DNA of 64,000 nt from Lactiplantibacillus paraplantarum (GCF_003641145.1 NZ_CP032744.1:2976001-3040000); one strand, 5' to 3'. Counted from the first letter of the stretch, positions 43,393 to 51,071 are shown. Translations and numbers: made by a program. The notes: generated from the letters alone by a model not told the origin.

Positions 43393-43436
43393 CTGTAAAT
43401 CCTCCTCGTATGGTACCGAGCATCTATGATAATTTG

Positions 43437-43474
43437 AAGATACCAGATAAAGCTATTTATGTAAACGCTTTATT
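43437..43474 (-). promoter_or_regulatory. glpF promoter with overlapping cre-like site
   Basis: On the minus strand TTTACA (43465-43460), a 17-nt spacer and TATCTT (43442-43437). The -35 lies within TGTAAACGCTTTAT (43460-43473, plus strand), one mismatch from the cre consensus, so CcpA binding would occlude it. Confidence 0.55.
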
Positions 43475-43718
43475 TTGCTTAAATAAGCGGTTTCTAATAA
43501 TTCACCATAAACCTACCAGATACCCTGGGCTGTATAATTATGAATCGTTAGTATAACACGCTCACGTCAACATGAGATCTTCTACGTTAATGCTCGCGAT
43601 CACAACTAGAAGATTCTCAGGTGACGCTAGCTTCCACAACGAATCGTTAGTATCTAATCACCCAATACATCAGTCCTTTTTAAATCTCTCCACGTCCAGA
43701 AACAAAATACTTGCTTGC

Positions 43719-43738
43719 ATATACCTATGGGGGTATAT
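43719..43738. promoter_or_regulatory. CsoR/CstR-type operator in the trx promoter
   Basis: ATATACC-TATGGG-GGTATAT is an inverted repeat of the ATACC/GGTAT type bound by CsoR-family repressors. It fills the spacer between TTGCTT (43711-43716) and TATATT (43734-43739), so binding would block transcription of the thioredoxin-CsoR operon. Confidence 0.65.
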
Positions 43739-43775
43739 TATTTAGTGACAAATACTTACTAAGGAGTCAGCTAAA

Positions 43776-44096
43776 ATGATTAAAGAAATACATGACCAAG
43801 ATTTTGCCAAAGAAACCGATACTGGTATCGCCGTTATTGATTTTCGCGCGGATTGGTGCCCACCCTGTCGCATGATGGACCCAATCCTTACGTCCCTTTC
43901 TGAAGACCCCGCTTACAAGGATCAGGTCAACTTCGTTTCATTGAACATTGACCATGACCAAACTACGGCCAGTCAGTTCCAAGTTCAAGGAATTCCAACC
44001 TTCCTGATCAAGAAAGACGGCCAAGTCGTCAGTCACATGGTCGGGGCACGTCCCAAGCCTGATTTTGAAGCCGAGCTCAAAAAAGCACTCGCTTAA
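43776..44096 (+). CDS. Thioredoxin with CPPC active site
   Basis: A 106-residue thioredoxin-fold protein, cytoplasmic. The active site is WCPPC (Cys28, Cys31) instead of the canonical WCGPC, which should shift redox potential or specificity. The cis-Pro loop is GIPTF, and the usual central Asp is retained in VIDF. It is co-transcribed with a CsoR-family repressor starting 18 nt downstream, under an ATACC/GGTAT operator. This suggests a stress- or metal-inducible reductase rather than housekeeping TrxA. AAGGAG precedes the ATG. Confidence 0.9.
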   Translation: MIKEIHDQDFAKETDTGIAVIDFRADWCPPCRMMDPILTSLSEDPAYKDQVNFVSLNIDHDQTTASQFQVQGIPTFLIKKDGQVVSHMVGARPKPDFEAELKKALA

Positions 44097-44114
44097 TTAC
44101 AAAGGGGGGCTATT

Positions 44115-44384
44115 ATGGCAACTACTGAAGAATATGTCACTAGTAAGCAGATCAAGACCCGGCTGAAACGCTCGGCTGGTCAACTGGACGGCGTTTTACG
44201 CATGATGGACGAAAATCGCCCTTGCGAAGATGTCTTGGTTCAGCTTTCAGCAGTGAAATCAAGTATCGACAAGGCTATGAAACTCGTCATCGCCCGTAAT
44301 ATTAATAATTGTGTAGATGCGATGACCACGACTGATGTTCAGAATCTTGAACACTCCTTGGATCTACTGCTAAAAACCAAATAA
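44115..44384 (+). CDS. CsoR/CstR-family (DUF156) repressor lacking the copper histidine
   Basis: An 89-residue all-helical DUF156 regulator. The canonical copper ligands are Cys-His-Cys; here Cys37 (RPCEDVLVQL) and Cys66 (NNCVDAM) are kept, but the His position is Asn62. The pair of cysteines without His recalls CstR-type sensors of reactive sulfur species more than copper-sensing CsoR. It is the second gene after thioredoxin and probably represses the operon from the operator at 43719-43738. AAAGGGGGG precedes the ATG; terminator at 44391-44432. Confidence 0.85.
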   Translation: MATTEEYVTSKQIKTRLKRSAGQLDGVLRMMDENRPCEDVLVQLSAVKSSIDKAMKLVIARNINNCVDAMTTTDVQNLEHSLDLLLKTK

Positions 44385-44390
44385 CGCCAA

Positions 44391-44432
44391 AAAAGACGGT
44401 GTCACCAATCTCAGTTGGTTACACCGTCTTTT
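44391..44432 (+). terminator. Terminator of the trx-CsoR operon
   Basis: AAAAGACGGTGTCACCAA (44391-44408) pairs with 44415-44432, ending in TTTTT. Confidence 0.85.
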
Positions 44433-44483
44433 TAGTACCTATTGACTCAGTTAAGCATCGTATCCATCAGTTTGATTATCAGG

Positions 44484-44687
44484 TCAATCTTTCCAATCGC
44501 CTTTTTTCCAGTCATCATGGTTCCAATCATCTTTTTTCCAGTCATCGTCGTCATCACTGTGGGACTGCTCGGTATCCTTGGGCGCTCGTTTAGCTCGCTT
44601 CAACAGTACCGCCGTTGAAACCACCGTTACGAACCCAGTCGCAATAATAAAGACAAATGTCCACATCACAATATCGCTAATCGACAT
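44484..44687 (-). CDS. Small single-helix membrane protein with DDW repeats
   Basis: A 67-residue protein: one N-terminal membrane helix (IVMWTFVFIIATGFVTVVST), a basic stop-transfer RAKRAPK, then an acidic, tryptophan-punctuated tail in which D(D/G)W is repeated four times (DDDDDWKKDDWNHDDWKKGD). GGGAGGG lies 9 nt before the ATG, and a good promoter (TTGCTA-N17-TATACT, 44748-44720) precedes it, so it is probably real. Function unknown. Confidence 0.65.
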   Translation of the reverse strand: MSISDIVMWTFVFIIATGFVTVVSTAVLLKRAKRAPKDTEQSHSDDDDDWKKDDWNHDDWKKGDWKD

Positions 44688-44719
44688 CTCGGGGCCCTCC
44701 CATTAATTTAATTGTCGTT

Positions 44720-44748
44720 AGTATAGCGCAGGCCCGTCGTAATAGCAA
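44720..44748 (-). promoter_or_regulatory. Predicted promoter of the DDW-repeat protein gene
   Basis: TTGCTA (44748-44743), a 17-nt spacer and TATACT (44725-44720) on the minus strand. Confidence 0.55.
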
Positions 44749-44794
44749 AAGCGCCCTGGATAGCTTGCCCACACAATCGCTATCCAGAGCGTTT
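44747..44794 (-). terminator. Terminator of the HMA/Dps-like operon
   Basis: Arms 44747-44764 and 44779-44794 (AGCGC-CTGGATAGC with GCTATCCAG-GCGT) form the hairpin. Confidence 0.75.
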
Positions 44795-44814
44795 AATTCT
44801 TCAGCGACACCGAC

Positions 44815-45369
44815 CTAATCGTCGTCATCCTCATCTTCTTCATCTAAACCAGTTCGAGCATCGTTACCAAGATAAGCTTGTAATTCCCGAATATTGCGAT
44901 TGTTACTGCCACGATAAGCAACTAACCAAGCCGCCAGTGCCGGCCGGGTTTCCTTTTCAGCAAGCTTGATAGCCCGGTCAACGAATAGGTTTTCCGTATC
45001 AAAATCCTTAATTGTTGCAGCCACGAGCTCATCAGCGGATCGATACTTGAAAGCCCCATTTTCTTCCAACATTGAATACTTGGTTAATTCAGCCGTTGTG
45101 GAAGATGGCTTTTGGTTTTCATCTAGGAGTAATTCGCCTAATTCAGCAAACTGACGGATGTTTTGAGCTAACAAGCGTTGATATGCCGTCCGCAATGCCA
45201 ATGATTGTGGGCCTTTAACGTACCACTTCACTTGGGTCAACTTAACGTAAGCCACCATTAAGTTAGATAAAATGTGATTCGTCATTGCGCCCGCTGTTGG
45301 GACATGGTGATCAATGTCACTCTGTTTTAATTCCGCTGCGTATTGTTCGTCGATCGTTAGTTCACTCAT
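44815..45369 (-). CDS. Dps/ferritin-like protein with degenerate ferroxidase site
   Basis: A 184-residue ferritin-like four-helix protein aligned with Dps from residue 20 on (NHILSNLMVAYVKLTQ, KWYVKGPQSLALR). In active Dps the W is preceded by an iron-binding His and the last position of this block is His; here they are Lys and Arg, so iron oxidation by the usual inter-subunit site seems lost. The C-terminus is a very acidic tail (DEEDEDDDD). It lies 12 nt after the HMA gene and is co-transcribed with it from an FNR-like-controlled promoter. Perhaps a DNA- or metal-binding shell without ferroxidase activity. Confidence 0.83.
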   Translation of the reverse strand: MSELTIDEQYAAELKQSDIDHHVPTAGAMTNHILSNLMVAYVKLTQVKWYVKGPQSLALRTAYQRLLAQNIRQFAELGELLLDENQKPSSTTAELTKYSMLEENGAFKYRSADELVAATIKDFDTENLFVDRAIKLAEKETRPALAAWLVAYRGSNNRNIRELQAYLGNDARTGLDEEDEDDDD

Positions 45370-45381
45370 CGTTTATTCCTC

Positions 45382-45600
45382 CTACTTAACCTTGACGTTT
45401 TCAACTTCGTAGCCAAGTCCGGTAACGACTTGTGCCAAGTCATCGGCATTCGTCACTTCCGGATCAAAGTTAGCCTTGACCTTGCTAGCATTGAATAGCA
45501 CCTTAACATTCTCAACGCCGTCATGGTTAGCAACGGCCTTTTCGATCTTAGTCATGCATGATGGGCAAGTTAACGTTCCTAATTGCATAATAATTTTCAT
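45382..45600 (-). CDS. Heavy-metal-associated (HMA) metallochaperone-like protein
   Basis: A 72-residue single HMA domain with the metal-binding pair in LTCPSCMTKIE (Cys12, Cys15) and a typical beta-alpha-beta-beta-alpha-beta length. It resembles CopZ-like chaperones but has CPSC preceded by Thr rather than MxCxxC, so the metal may be other than copper. The ATG at 45600 has GGAGG 9 nt upstream. It is first in the operon with the Dps-like gene, and its promoter carries the same palindrome as that of the P1B ATPase, so the two proteins may act together. Confidence 0.87.
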   Translation of the reverse strand: MKIIMQLGTLTCPSCMTKIEKAVANHDGVENVKVLFNASKVKANFDPEVTNADDLAQVVTGLGYEVENVKVK

Positions 45601-45636
45601 AATCAATTACCTCCGTGTTGTTCATTTGATGGTTCT

Positions 45637-45706
45637 ATCATAACCGGATTTGATTGATCAGAACTTGACGGCCGTCAAGAAATTCAAAATAGTTTTACGC
45701 TACAAT
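45637..45706. promoter_or_regulatory. Shared FNR/CRP-type palindrome at -41.5 for two divergent promoters
   Basis: CTTGACGGCCGTCAAG (45664-45679) is a perfect 16-bp palindrome centred at 45671.5. Leftward, TATGAT (45642-45637) predicts a start near 45630; rightward, TACAAT (45701-45706) predicts one near 45713. Both are 41.5 bp from the centre. One dimer could thus activate the HMA/Dps-like operon and the regulator gene. A second extended -10 (TGT-TATAGT, 45768-45773) lies nearer the regulator. Confidence 0.65.
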
Positions 45707-45803
45707 ATAGTTATTAAAACAGCAGGAAACTTAAAACGTCAAACCCTATCTACCAATCAAAATCTGTTATAGTTAGGGTGAATTTACCCAGGAGGTGGGC
45801 CTT

Positions 45804-46469
45804 ATGGCAGAACATGAATGCGTGCAGTTAGTCCCAATTTTTAGCGAACTCGGTAACGAACAATTAGACACCATCGAATCGATTGTTCGTCATCACCATT
45901 ATCCAGCCGGCAGCACTTTATTTGGCGCTGATGATCCACTGGATTCACTGATGATTGTTGCCAATGGGCAGGTTAAAGTCTATCAGCTAGCTGCCAATGG
46001 TCGCGAACAACTATTATACCTATTGCAAACTGGTGATATCGATGGCGAAGCTGCCTTGTTTGAAAACCAACGGCGGACCTCGTTTGGCGAAGCCTTAGTA
46101 CCAACTGATGTTTGCAGCATTCGCCGCTCAGATTTTCAGGACTTGATGCAAAAATATCCAAGTATCAGCATCAATGTCTTAAACGTCTTTGGTAAACGTC
46201 TCAGTCAGCTCGAACGGCAAACGACAAGTACGGCCACCGAATCAGTCGAAGCGCGGTTAGCCAACTATATCACCGAAACGGCAGCAGCTCTGAAATCGGA
46301 TACGTTTAAACTGCCATTAAAGAAAAAGGATCTGGCGACGTTCCTCGGTACCACCCCTGAAAGCATCAGCCGTAAACTCGCATTGTTCGAGCATCAAGGT
46401 CTAATTACGCAAAAGCCTGGCAAAGTCATCGAAATTAACGATGCCGATCAGTTATTATTAACTGAATAA
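45804..46469 (+). CDS. CRP/FNR-family regulator (FLP-like)
   Basis: A 221-residue regulator: an N-terminal cyclic-nucleotide-binding-like beta roll (HHYPAGSTLFGADDPLDSLM...), a dimer helix, and a C-terminal helix-turn-helix (KKKDLATFLGTTPESISRKL). There is no FNR iron-sulfur Cys cluster; only two cysteines, Cys6 and Cys104. This matches the spacing of the Cys pair reported to form a redox disulfide in the FLP protein of Lactobacillus casei. The ATG at 45804 follows AGGAGGTGGG. It is divergent from the HMA/Dps-like operon and near an autoregulatory palindrome; the likely regulon includes the P1B ATPase. Confidence 0.88.
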   Translation: MAEHECVQLVPIFSELGNEQLDTIESIVRHHHYPAGSTLFGADDPLDSLMIVANGQVKVYQLAANGREQLLYLLQTGDIDGEAALFENQRRTSFGEALVPTDVCSIRRSDFQDLMQKYPSISINVLNVFGKRLSQLERQTTSTATESVEARLANYITETAAALKSDTFKLPLKKKDLATFLGTTPESISRKLALFEHQGLITQKPGKVIEINDADQLLLTE

Positions 46470-46492
46470 TGACTAATAATTAAATTACCCTT

Positions 46493-46539
46493 AATTCCCC
46501 GAATAACTAATGGTTCCACCGTTAGTCGTCCGGGGAATT
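46493..46539 (+). terminator. Terminator of the FNR-like gene
   Basis: AATTCCCCG (46493-46501) pairs with CGGGGAATT (46531-46539), with a second inner stem ACTAA/TTAGT, and TTTTC follows. Confidence 0.8.
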
Positions 46540-46791
46540 TTCTATCAAGCATTGTCGACAGCCATCACGACCTTAAACAGTGATTTACAAGCATTAACGA
46601 TTCACTCATACCAATAATTTGGAAGTAATTTTGGCTTCTATAATTAATATTCACTGTCTGATTGCCATTGATTCGGAACTATTAAGATGATTAGTATCAT
46701 TTTTTGCTAAGTCAGTGCCTGATGATACCACTCAGAATAATCTAAGGTATAATTAACCTAGTATTAGATAATTTATTAGGGAGTGGATTTA

Positions 46792-48708
46792 ATGGCAACC
46801 ATTAATCAAGCAGCAGTAAAACAAGATCTCTACGACGCCGTCAACGGCGAGTGGCTTAAAACCGCCGTCATTCCGGATGACCATGCTTCAACCGGGGGCT
46901 TTATGGACTTAGTTGATGCCATTGAAAAAACATTAATGCATGATTTCGATGCAATGGCTGCGGGGACCGTTGAACCTGACAATCCGCAGCTGGCAGAATT
47001 CATCAAGTTTTACCGTTTAGCTAAAGATTTCGAACAGCGTAATGCCAACGGTGCAGCACCAATCCTACCGTGCCTCAAGCAAATTGATAGTTTAAGCGAC
47101 TTTGCTGACTTACAACAACGGATGCCCGATTGGATCTACGACGGTCTCCCACTACCATTCAGCTTAGATGTTGATGCTGACATGAAGAACACTAAGATCA
47201 ACGCCCTATTTGCCCAAGCACCTGGCACCATCCTACCCGACAAGACGTACTATGACGAAGGCAACCAATCCGGCCCTAAGTTACTAGCCATTTACGCTAA
47301 GATGATGACTGAACTGTTACAAAAAACCGGTTATGATGCGGATGAAGCTCAAAAAATCGTCGATGACACCTTGCAATTTGACCGCTTGATCGTCCCGTGG
47401 GTCAAGTCCGCTGAAGAATCTGCTGATTACAGTAAGATGTATAACCCCCGCAAATTTAACGATTTCGTCAATACTAGTCGTTACTTAGACTTAGCAGCCA
47501 TTACCTATTCAGTCATTGATGGTAATCCTGATCAAGTTATCTTGCCAGAACCCGCCTTCTTTGATCACTTCAACGAAGTAGTCAATCCCGACAATTTTGG
47601 TCTAATGAAGAATTGGATGAAGGCCAAGTTAGTCCAACGTTACAGTGGCTACCTCAGTGATGACATGCGGGTCTTAGCAACAACTTACTCTCGGGCATTA
47701 TCTGGGCAAAAGGAACCCCGGAACCAAGCTAAAAGTGCCTACTATCTAGCTACCGGGACCTTCGATCAGGTCGTTGGCCTCTATTATGGTCACAAATATT
47801 TTGGTGAAGCCGCTAAAGCGGATGTCCACCAGATGGTTGAAAAAATGATTGCGGTTTACAAACGACGCTTGCAATCGAACACTTGGCTCAGTGCAGATAC
47901 CCGGACCAAAGCGATTACTAAGCTTGACAAACTCGGCATTCAAGTGGGCTACCCTGATAAATTAGAAACGATTTACACAAAATTCAAAACCCATACACCA
48001 GAACAAGGCGGTAACGTTTTAAGTAACGTGCTGCACTTTAACCGTTTAGCTCGCCAAGACATGTTCTCTAAGTGGGGCAAAGCCACTGACCGGACCCGCT
48101 GGGAAATGAGTGCGGACACCGTTAACGCTTACTATCATCCATTTATGAATATCATTGTCTTTCCAGCCGCTATTTTACAAGCCCCATTCTACAGCCTAGA
48201 ACAGCTTTCCAGCGCCAACTATGGTGGTATTGGTGCCGTTATCGCTCATGAAATCTCCCACGCTTTTGATAATAACGGCGCCTTATTCGATGAGTTCGGC
48301 AATCTACACAACTGGTGGACTGAGGAAGACTCCGCACACTTCAAGGAGCTCGCCAAGTCAATGATTAGTGAATTTGACGGCCTTGATTTTGCTGGTGCGA
48401 AAGTTAATGGTACGCTAACCGTGTCCGAAAACATCGCTGATGCTGGCGGCTTAAGTTGTGCGGAAGAAGCCGCTAAAGGCGAAGATGATGTTGATCTGAG
48501 TGCCTTCTTTACCAACTGGGCAATGGTGTGGCGGATGAAAGCCACGACCGAATACATGCAACTCTTACTTTCAATCGATGTGCACGCTCCTGCTAAACTA
48601 CGTGCCAACGTTCAACCTAAGAACTTGGATGACTTCTACACCACATTTGACATTCAGCCTGACGATGCTATGTATTTGGCACCGGATAAGCGGGTCAAAA
48701 TTTGGTAA
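46792..48708 (+). CDS. pepO: M13-family zinc endopeptidase PepO
   Basis: A 638-residue neprilysin-like oligopeptidase that cleaves peptides of about 5-30 residues in the cytoplasm; lactic acid bacteria use it in casein-peptide use. The zinc site is VIAHEISHAFDNNG (HExxH at about residue 486), with the third ligand in ENIADAGGL; the M13 substrate motif NAYYHPFMN is also present. There is no signal peptide, consistent with an intracellular enzyme. AGGGAG lies 8 nt before the ATG at 46792. Terminator at 48737-48773. Confidence 0.94.
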   Translation: MATINQAAVKQDLYDAVNGEWLKTAVIPDDHASTGGFMDLVDAIEKTLMHDFDAMAAGTVEPDNPQLAEFIKFYRLAKDFEQRNANGAAPILPCLKQIDSLSDFADLQQRMPDWIYDGLPLPFSLDVDADMKNTKINALFAQAPGTILPDKTYYDEGNQSGPKLLAIYAKMMTELLQKTGYDADEAQKIVDDTLQFDRLIVPWVKSAEESADYSKMYNPRKFNDFVNTSRYLDLAAITYSVIDGNPDQVILPEPAFFDHFNEVVNPDNFGLMKNWMKAKLVQRYSGYLSDDMRVLATTYSRALSGQKEPRNQAKSAYYLATGTFDQVVGLYYGHKYFGEAAKADVHQMVEKMIAVYKRRLQSNTWLSADTRTKAITKLDKLGIQVGYPDKLETIYTKFKTHTPEQGGNVLSNVLHFNRLARQDMFSKWGKATDRTRWEMSADTVNAYYHPFMNIIVFPAAILQAPFYSLEQLSSANYGGIGAVIAHEISHAFDNNGALFDEFGNLHNWWTEEDSAHFKELAKSMISEFDGLDFAGAKVNGTLTVSENIADAGGLSCAEEAAKGEDDVDLSAFFTNWAMVWRMKATTEYMQLLLSIDVHAPAKLRANVQPKNLDDFYTTFDIQPDDAMYLAPDKRVKIW

Positions 48709-48736
48709 GCTTGCTTGATTAACAACATGTAAAAAG

Positions 48737-48773
48737 ACTGGCTAGCAGAGTTGTCAAAAACTCGCTAGCCAGT
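48737..48773 (+). terminator. Terminator of pepO
   Basis: ACTGGCTAGC (48737-48746) pairs with GCTAGCCAGT (48764-48773), then TTTTCTTATTTT. Confidence 0.85.
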
Positions 48774-48868
48774 TTTCTTATTTTCATCAGAGCACCATCA
48801 GCGCAAGTTAGCGTCAGTTATATTACAATAGTATCAAGTGTTTTTACGTCGGCTTTAAAGGAGAAAAT

Positions 48869-49342
48869 ATGTCACAGTTTGAAAAGTATCACCCAATTCT
48901 AACCCCCCACTACACGTTTGACTGGTTGACCAAGGCTCGGGTCATTGACGTTTTTAATCTATATCAAACTAGCACCCCCACAGCGACCATGGAAACAACG
49001 GCCACGCAGATCAACCACATCATGCGTGAAATCTTTCATGATCGGCAACTTATCTGGGGCGTGACTGATCGCACCACTACTAAATTTGTGGGTCAGGTTG
49101 GCTTTACGCCCATTGACACTGCCAACCATACGGGAACGCTCATCATTAATCTCAGGCCAGCTTATCAGCAAGCCACCACGCTAACTGAGATTTTGGAACG
49201 ATTGGTGGCATTCGGAACCGTTGAATTAAAGTTACAGCAACTCACTTTAAACCTACCACAACAAAATTCAATCATAGAAAAGATTTTGCATAACTTGAAC
49301 TTTGTCACCCAGGATCATCTAACGTTTAATTATCAGCCATAA
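48869..49342 (+). CDS. GNAT-like N-acetyltransferase
   Basis: A 157-residue protein with a GNAT-type layout as in RimJ/RimL relatives: an N-terminal TPHYTFDWLTKARVIDVFNL, a beta strand pair LIWGVTDRTTTKFVGQVGF, and a later GTVELKLQQLTLNL and NSIIEKILHNLNF typical of the last helices. The acetyl-CoA-binding loop is weakly conserved, so activity is uncertain. AAAGGAG lies before the ATG. It converges with the NADH peroxidase gene on a shared terminator. Confidence 0.72.
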   Translation: MSQFEKYHPILTPHYTFDWLTKARVIDVFNLYQTSTPTATMETTATQINHIMREIFHDRQLIWGVTDRTTTKFVGQVGFTPIDTANHTGTLIINLRPAYQQATTLTEILERLVAFGTVELKLQQLTLNLPQQNSIIEKILHNLNFVTQDHLTFNYQP

Positions 49343-49345
49343 GCA

Positions 49346-49384
49346 AATAGGACGAGCAACCGAAAGTTGGTTACTCGTCCTATT
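49346..49384. terminator. Bidirectional terminator
   Basis: AATAGGACGAGCAACC (49346-49361) pairs with GGTTACTCGTCCTATT (49369-49384). Confidence 0.85.
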
Positions 49385-49393
49385 TTAAATTAT

Positions 49394-50746
49394 TTATTCA
49401 GTTACTGCTTCAGCTGCGTGTGCAATGGCTGCTTGACCAAGTAAGTTCAAGTAGTTAAATGGCCGATCGTAAATTGGTTGGAAGAACATATCCACAAAGC
49501 CAAGGTCATCAATGGTATTGTGATTTTGAATCATCACAGAAATTACGTTGGCTGATTGTGAAACGTCATGTTCACTCATGAATTGCGCACCTAAAATTTC
49601 ACGCGTCTCCGGATTGTAAACCAATTGCATCAGAACTGGTTTGGTCGTTGGCATAAATTCGGGCCGATAGTTGTCTTCAAAAGTGACAGCCGCTGCTGGC
49701 ACCTTCTCAGCCTGAGCATGTTCTAAGGTCATTCCAGAAGAAACGATCGTCTGACCAAACAACATTAAGCCAGAAGTGGACTGTGTTCCCATGTATTTAC
49801 GAGTTGGCTTAAAGATGTTTAAACCAACTAATGTCCCTTGGCGAACTGCATTGGTAGCTAACGGAATATAAGCATCCTTTTGAGTTGGATTGTAGTGAAC
49901 GGCTACCGAGTCACCGGCACCATAAATATCAGGATCAGAAGTTTGCATGTAATCATTGGTCTTAATTGAACCATTGGCGTTCATGTCAACCTTCCCCTTC
50001 AACAAACCAGTATTCGGCCGGAACCCAACACACAGAATGGCCATATCAGCAGTATAACTCCCCTTATCAGTCTTAACAGTCACTTCTTTACCATCATCGC
50101 TAAAGCCTTGGACCATTTGATTTAGAGCCATCTTAATTCCATGATCAACAAAGTTTTGTTCAACGCGGTCGGTAAATTCTTTGTCTAAATATTTATTTAA
50201 AATTCGTGGTAAGCCATCAATCAAAGTCACTTCTTTGCCTTGCTTTTGGTAGGCTTCTACTAATTCAGTCCCAATGTAGCCCCCACCAATAACGATGACC
50301 CGCTTAGCAGGCTTGGCCGCTTCCCATAAATTTTGGGCATGCGTCCAATTCTTACAAAGATAAACATTTGGGCTATCAATACCATCAATTGGTGGAATAA
50401 CTGGCCACGAACCGGTTGTAACGACTAATTTATCATAATGATCCGTCTTAGATGCGCCAGTCTTTAAATCAGTAACGGTAATTTCATGGTTTTCAGTATC
50501 AACATCGGTTACATCATGTTGCATATGAACAGTCGCACCTAACTCAGCTAACTGTTCAGGACTAGAATAAAACAGACCTTGAGGATCGGCAACTTGGCCA
50601 CCGAGGTACAGGGCAATCCCACAGGATAGGAACGAAACATTGTCATTTCTCTCATAAATCGTTACTTCAGTATCTGGGTTTGACGCTAAAATCTGATTAA
50701 CGGCAGCAGTGCCAGCATGGGTACAACCAATTACGATAACTTTCAT
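49394..50746 (-). CDS. npr: NADH peroxidase / NADH oxidase (FAD-dependent)
   Basis: A 450-residue flavoprotein disulfide reductase of the NADH peroxidase/oxidase/CoA-disulfide reductase group. The FAD site is VIVIGCTHAG with active His10, the redox cysteine is Cys42 (SFLSCGIALYLGG), and the NADH site is VIVIGGGYIGTEL. His10 and Cys42 match the numbering of enterococcal NADH peroxidase, which reduces H2O2 to water via a Cys-sulfenic acid. Distinguishing peroxidase from water-forming oxidase needs assay. Promoter with a palindromic operator candidate at 50777-50796. Confidence 0.88.
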   Translation of the reverse strand: MKVIVIGCTHAGTAAVNQILASNPDTEVTIYERNDNVSFLSCGIALYLGGQVADPQGLFYSSPEQLAELGATVHMQHDVTDVDTENHEITVTDLKTGASKTDHYDKLVVTTGSWPVIPPIDGIDSPNVYLCKNWTHAQNLWEAAKPAKRVIVIGGGYIGTELVEAYQKQGKEVTLIDGLPRILNKYLDKEFTDRVEQNFVDHGIKMALNQMVQGFSDDGKEVTVKTDKGSYTADMAILCVGFRPNTGLLKGKVDMNANGSIKTNDYMQTSDPDIYGAGDSVAVHYNPTQKDAYIPLATNAVRQGTLVGLNIFKPTRKYMGTQSTSGLMLFGQTIVSSGMTLEHAQAEKVPAAAVTFEDNYRPEFMPTTKPVLMQLVYNPETREILGAQFMSEHDVSQSANVISVMIQNHNTIDDLGFVDMFFQPIYDRPFNYLNLLGQAAIAHAAEAVTE

Positions 50747-50770
50747 ATTTAAACGCGCTCCTTAAATGTG

Positions 50771-50800
50771 TTTATATTCACAATCATGTTTGTGAAACAA
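50771..50800 (-). promoter_or_regulatory. npr promoter with palindrome filling the spacer
   Basis: TTGTTT (50800-50795), an 18-nt spacer and TATAAA (50776-50771) on the minus strand. TTCACAA-N6-TTGTGAA (50777-50796) occupies the spacer almost exactly, an ideal repressor position. Confidence 0.5.
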
Positions 50801-51009
50801 GTATTTGGTGACAATTACATTGTACTAAACTAAAAAGAAAACGCAACCAAAAACACGTTAAAAGTTGCCTTTTTTCATTAATCATTCGATAAGTTAACGC
50901 CTTGACTACAGTGTTTATAAGTCGTCAACCCGTTTTGACGTTTAGTTAACTAAGGTCATCAATAAGTCGACTGTCAGCTAAGTACTAATCTAACTTTCAT
51001 CAAAAAAAA

Positions 51010-51037
51010 GCTCTCACAAGCATTCACTTGTAAGAGC
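51010..51037 (-). terminator. Terminator of csc cluster 2
   Basis: GCTCTCACAAG (51010-51020) pairs with CTTGTAAGAGC (51027-51037); the minus strand continues into TTTTTTTT. Confidence 0.85.
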
Positions 51038-51071
51038 CATTCTTACTCTTCTCAATACCAACCAGCTAGCA

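Noticed and set aside
50777..50796. Rex-binding site before npr
   Set aside because: Rex boxes read TTGTGA-N6-TCACAA; here the half-sites are in the opposite order.
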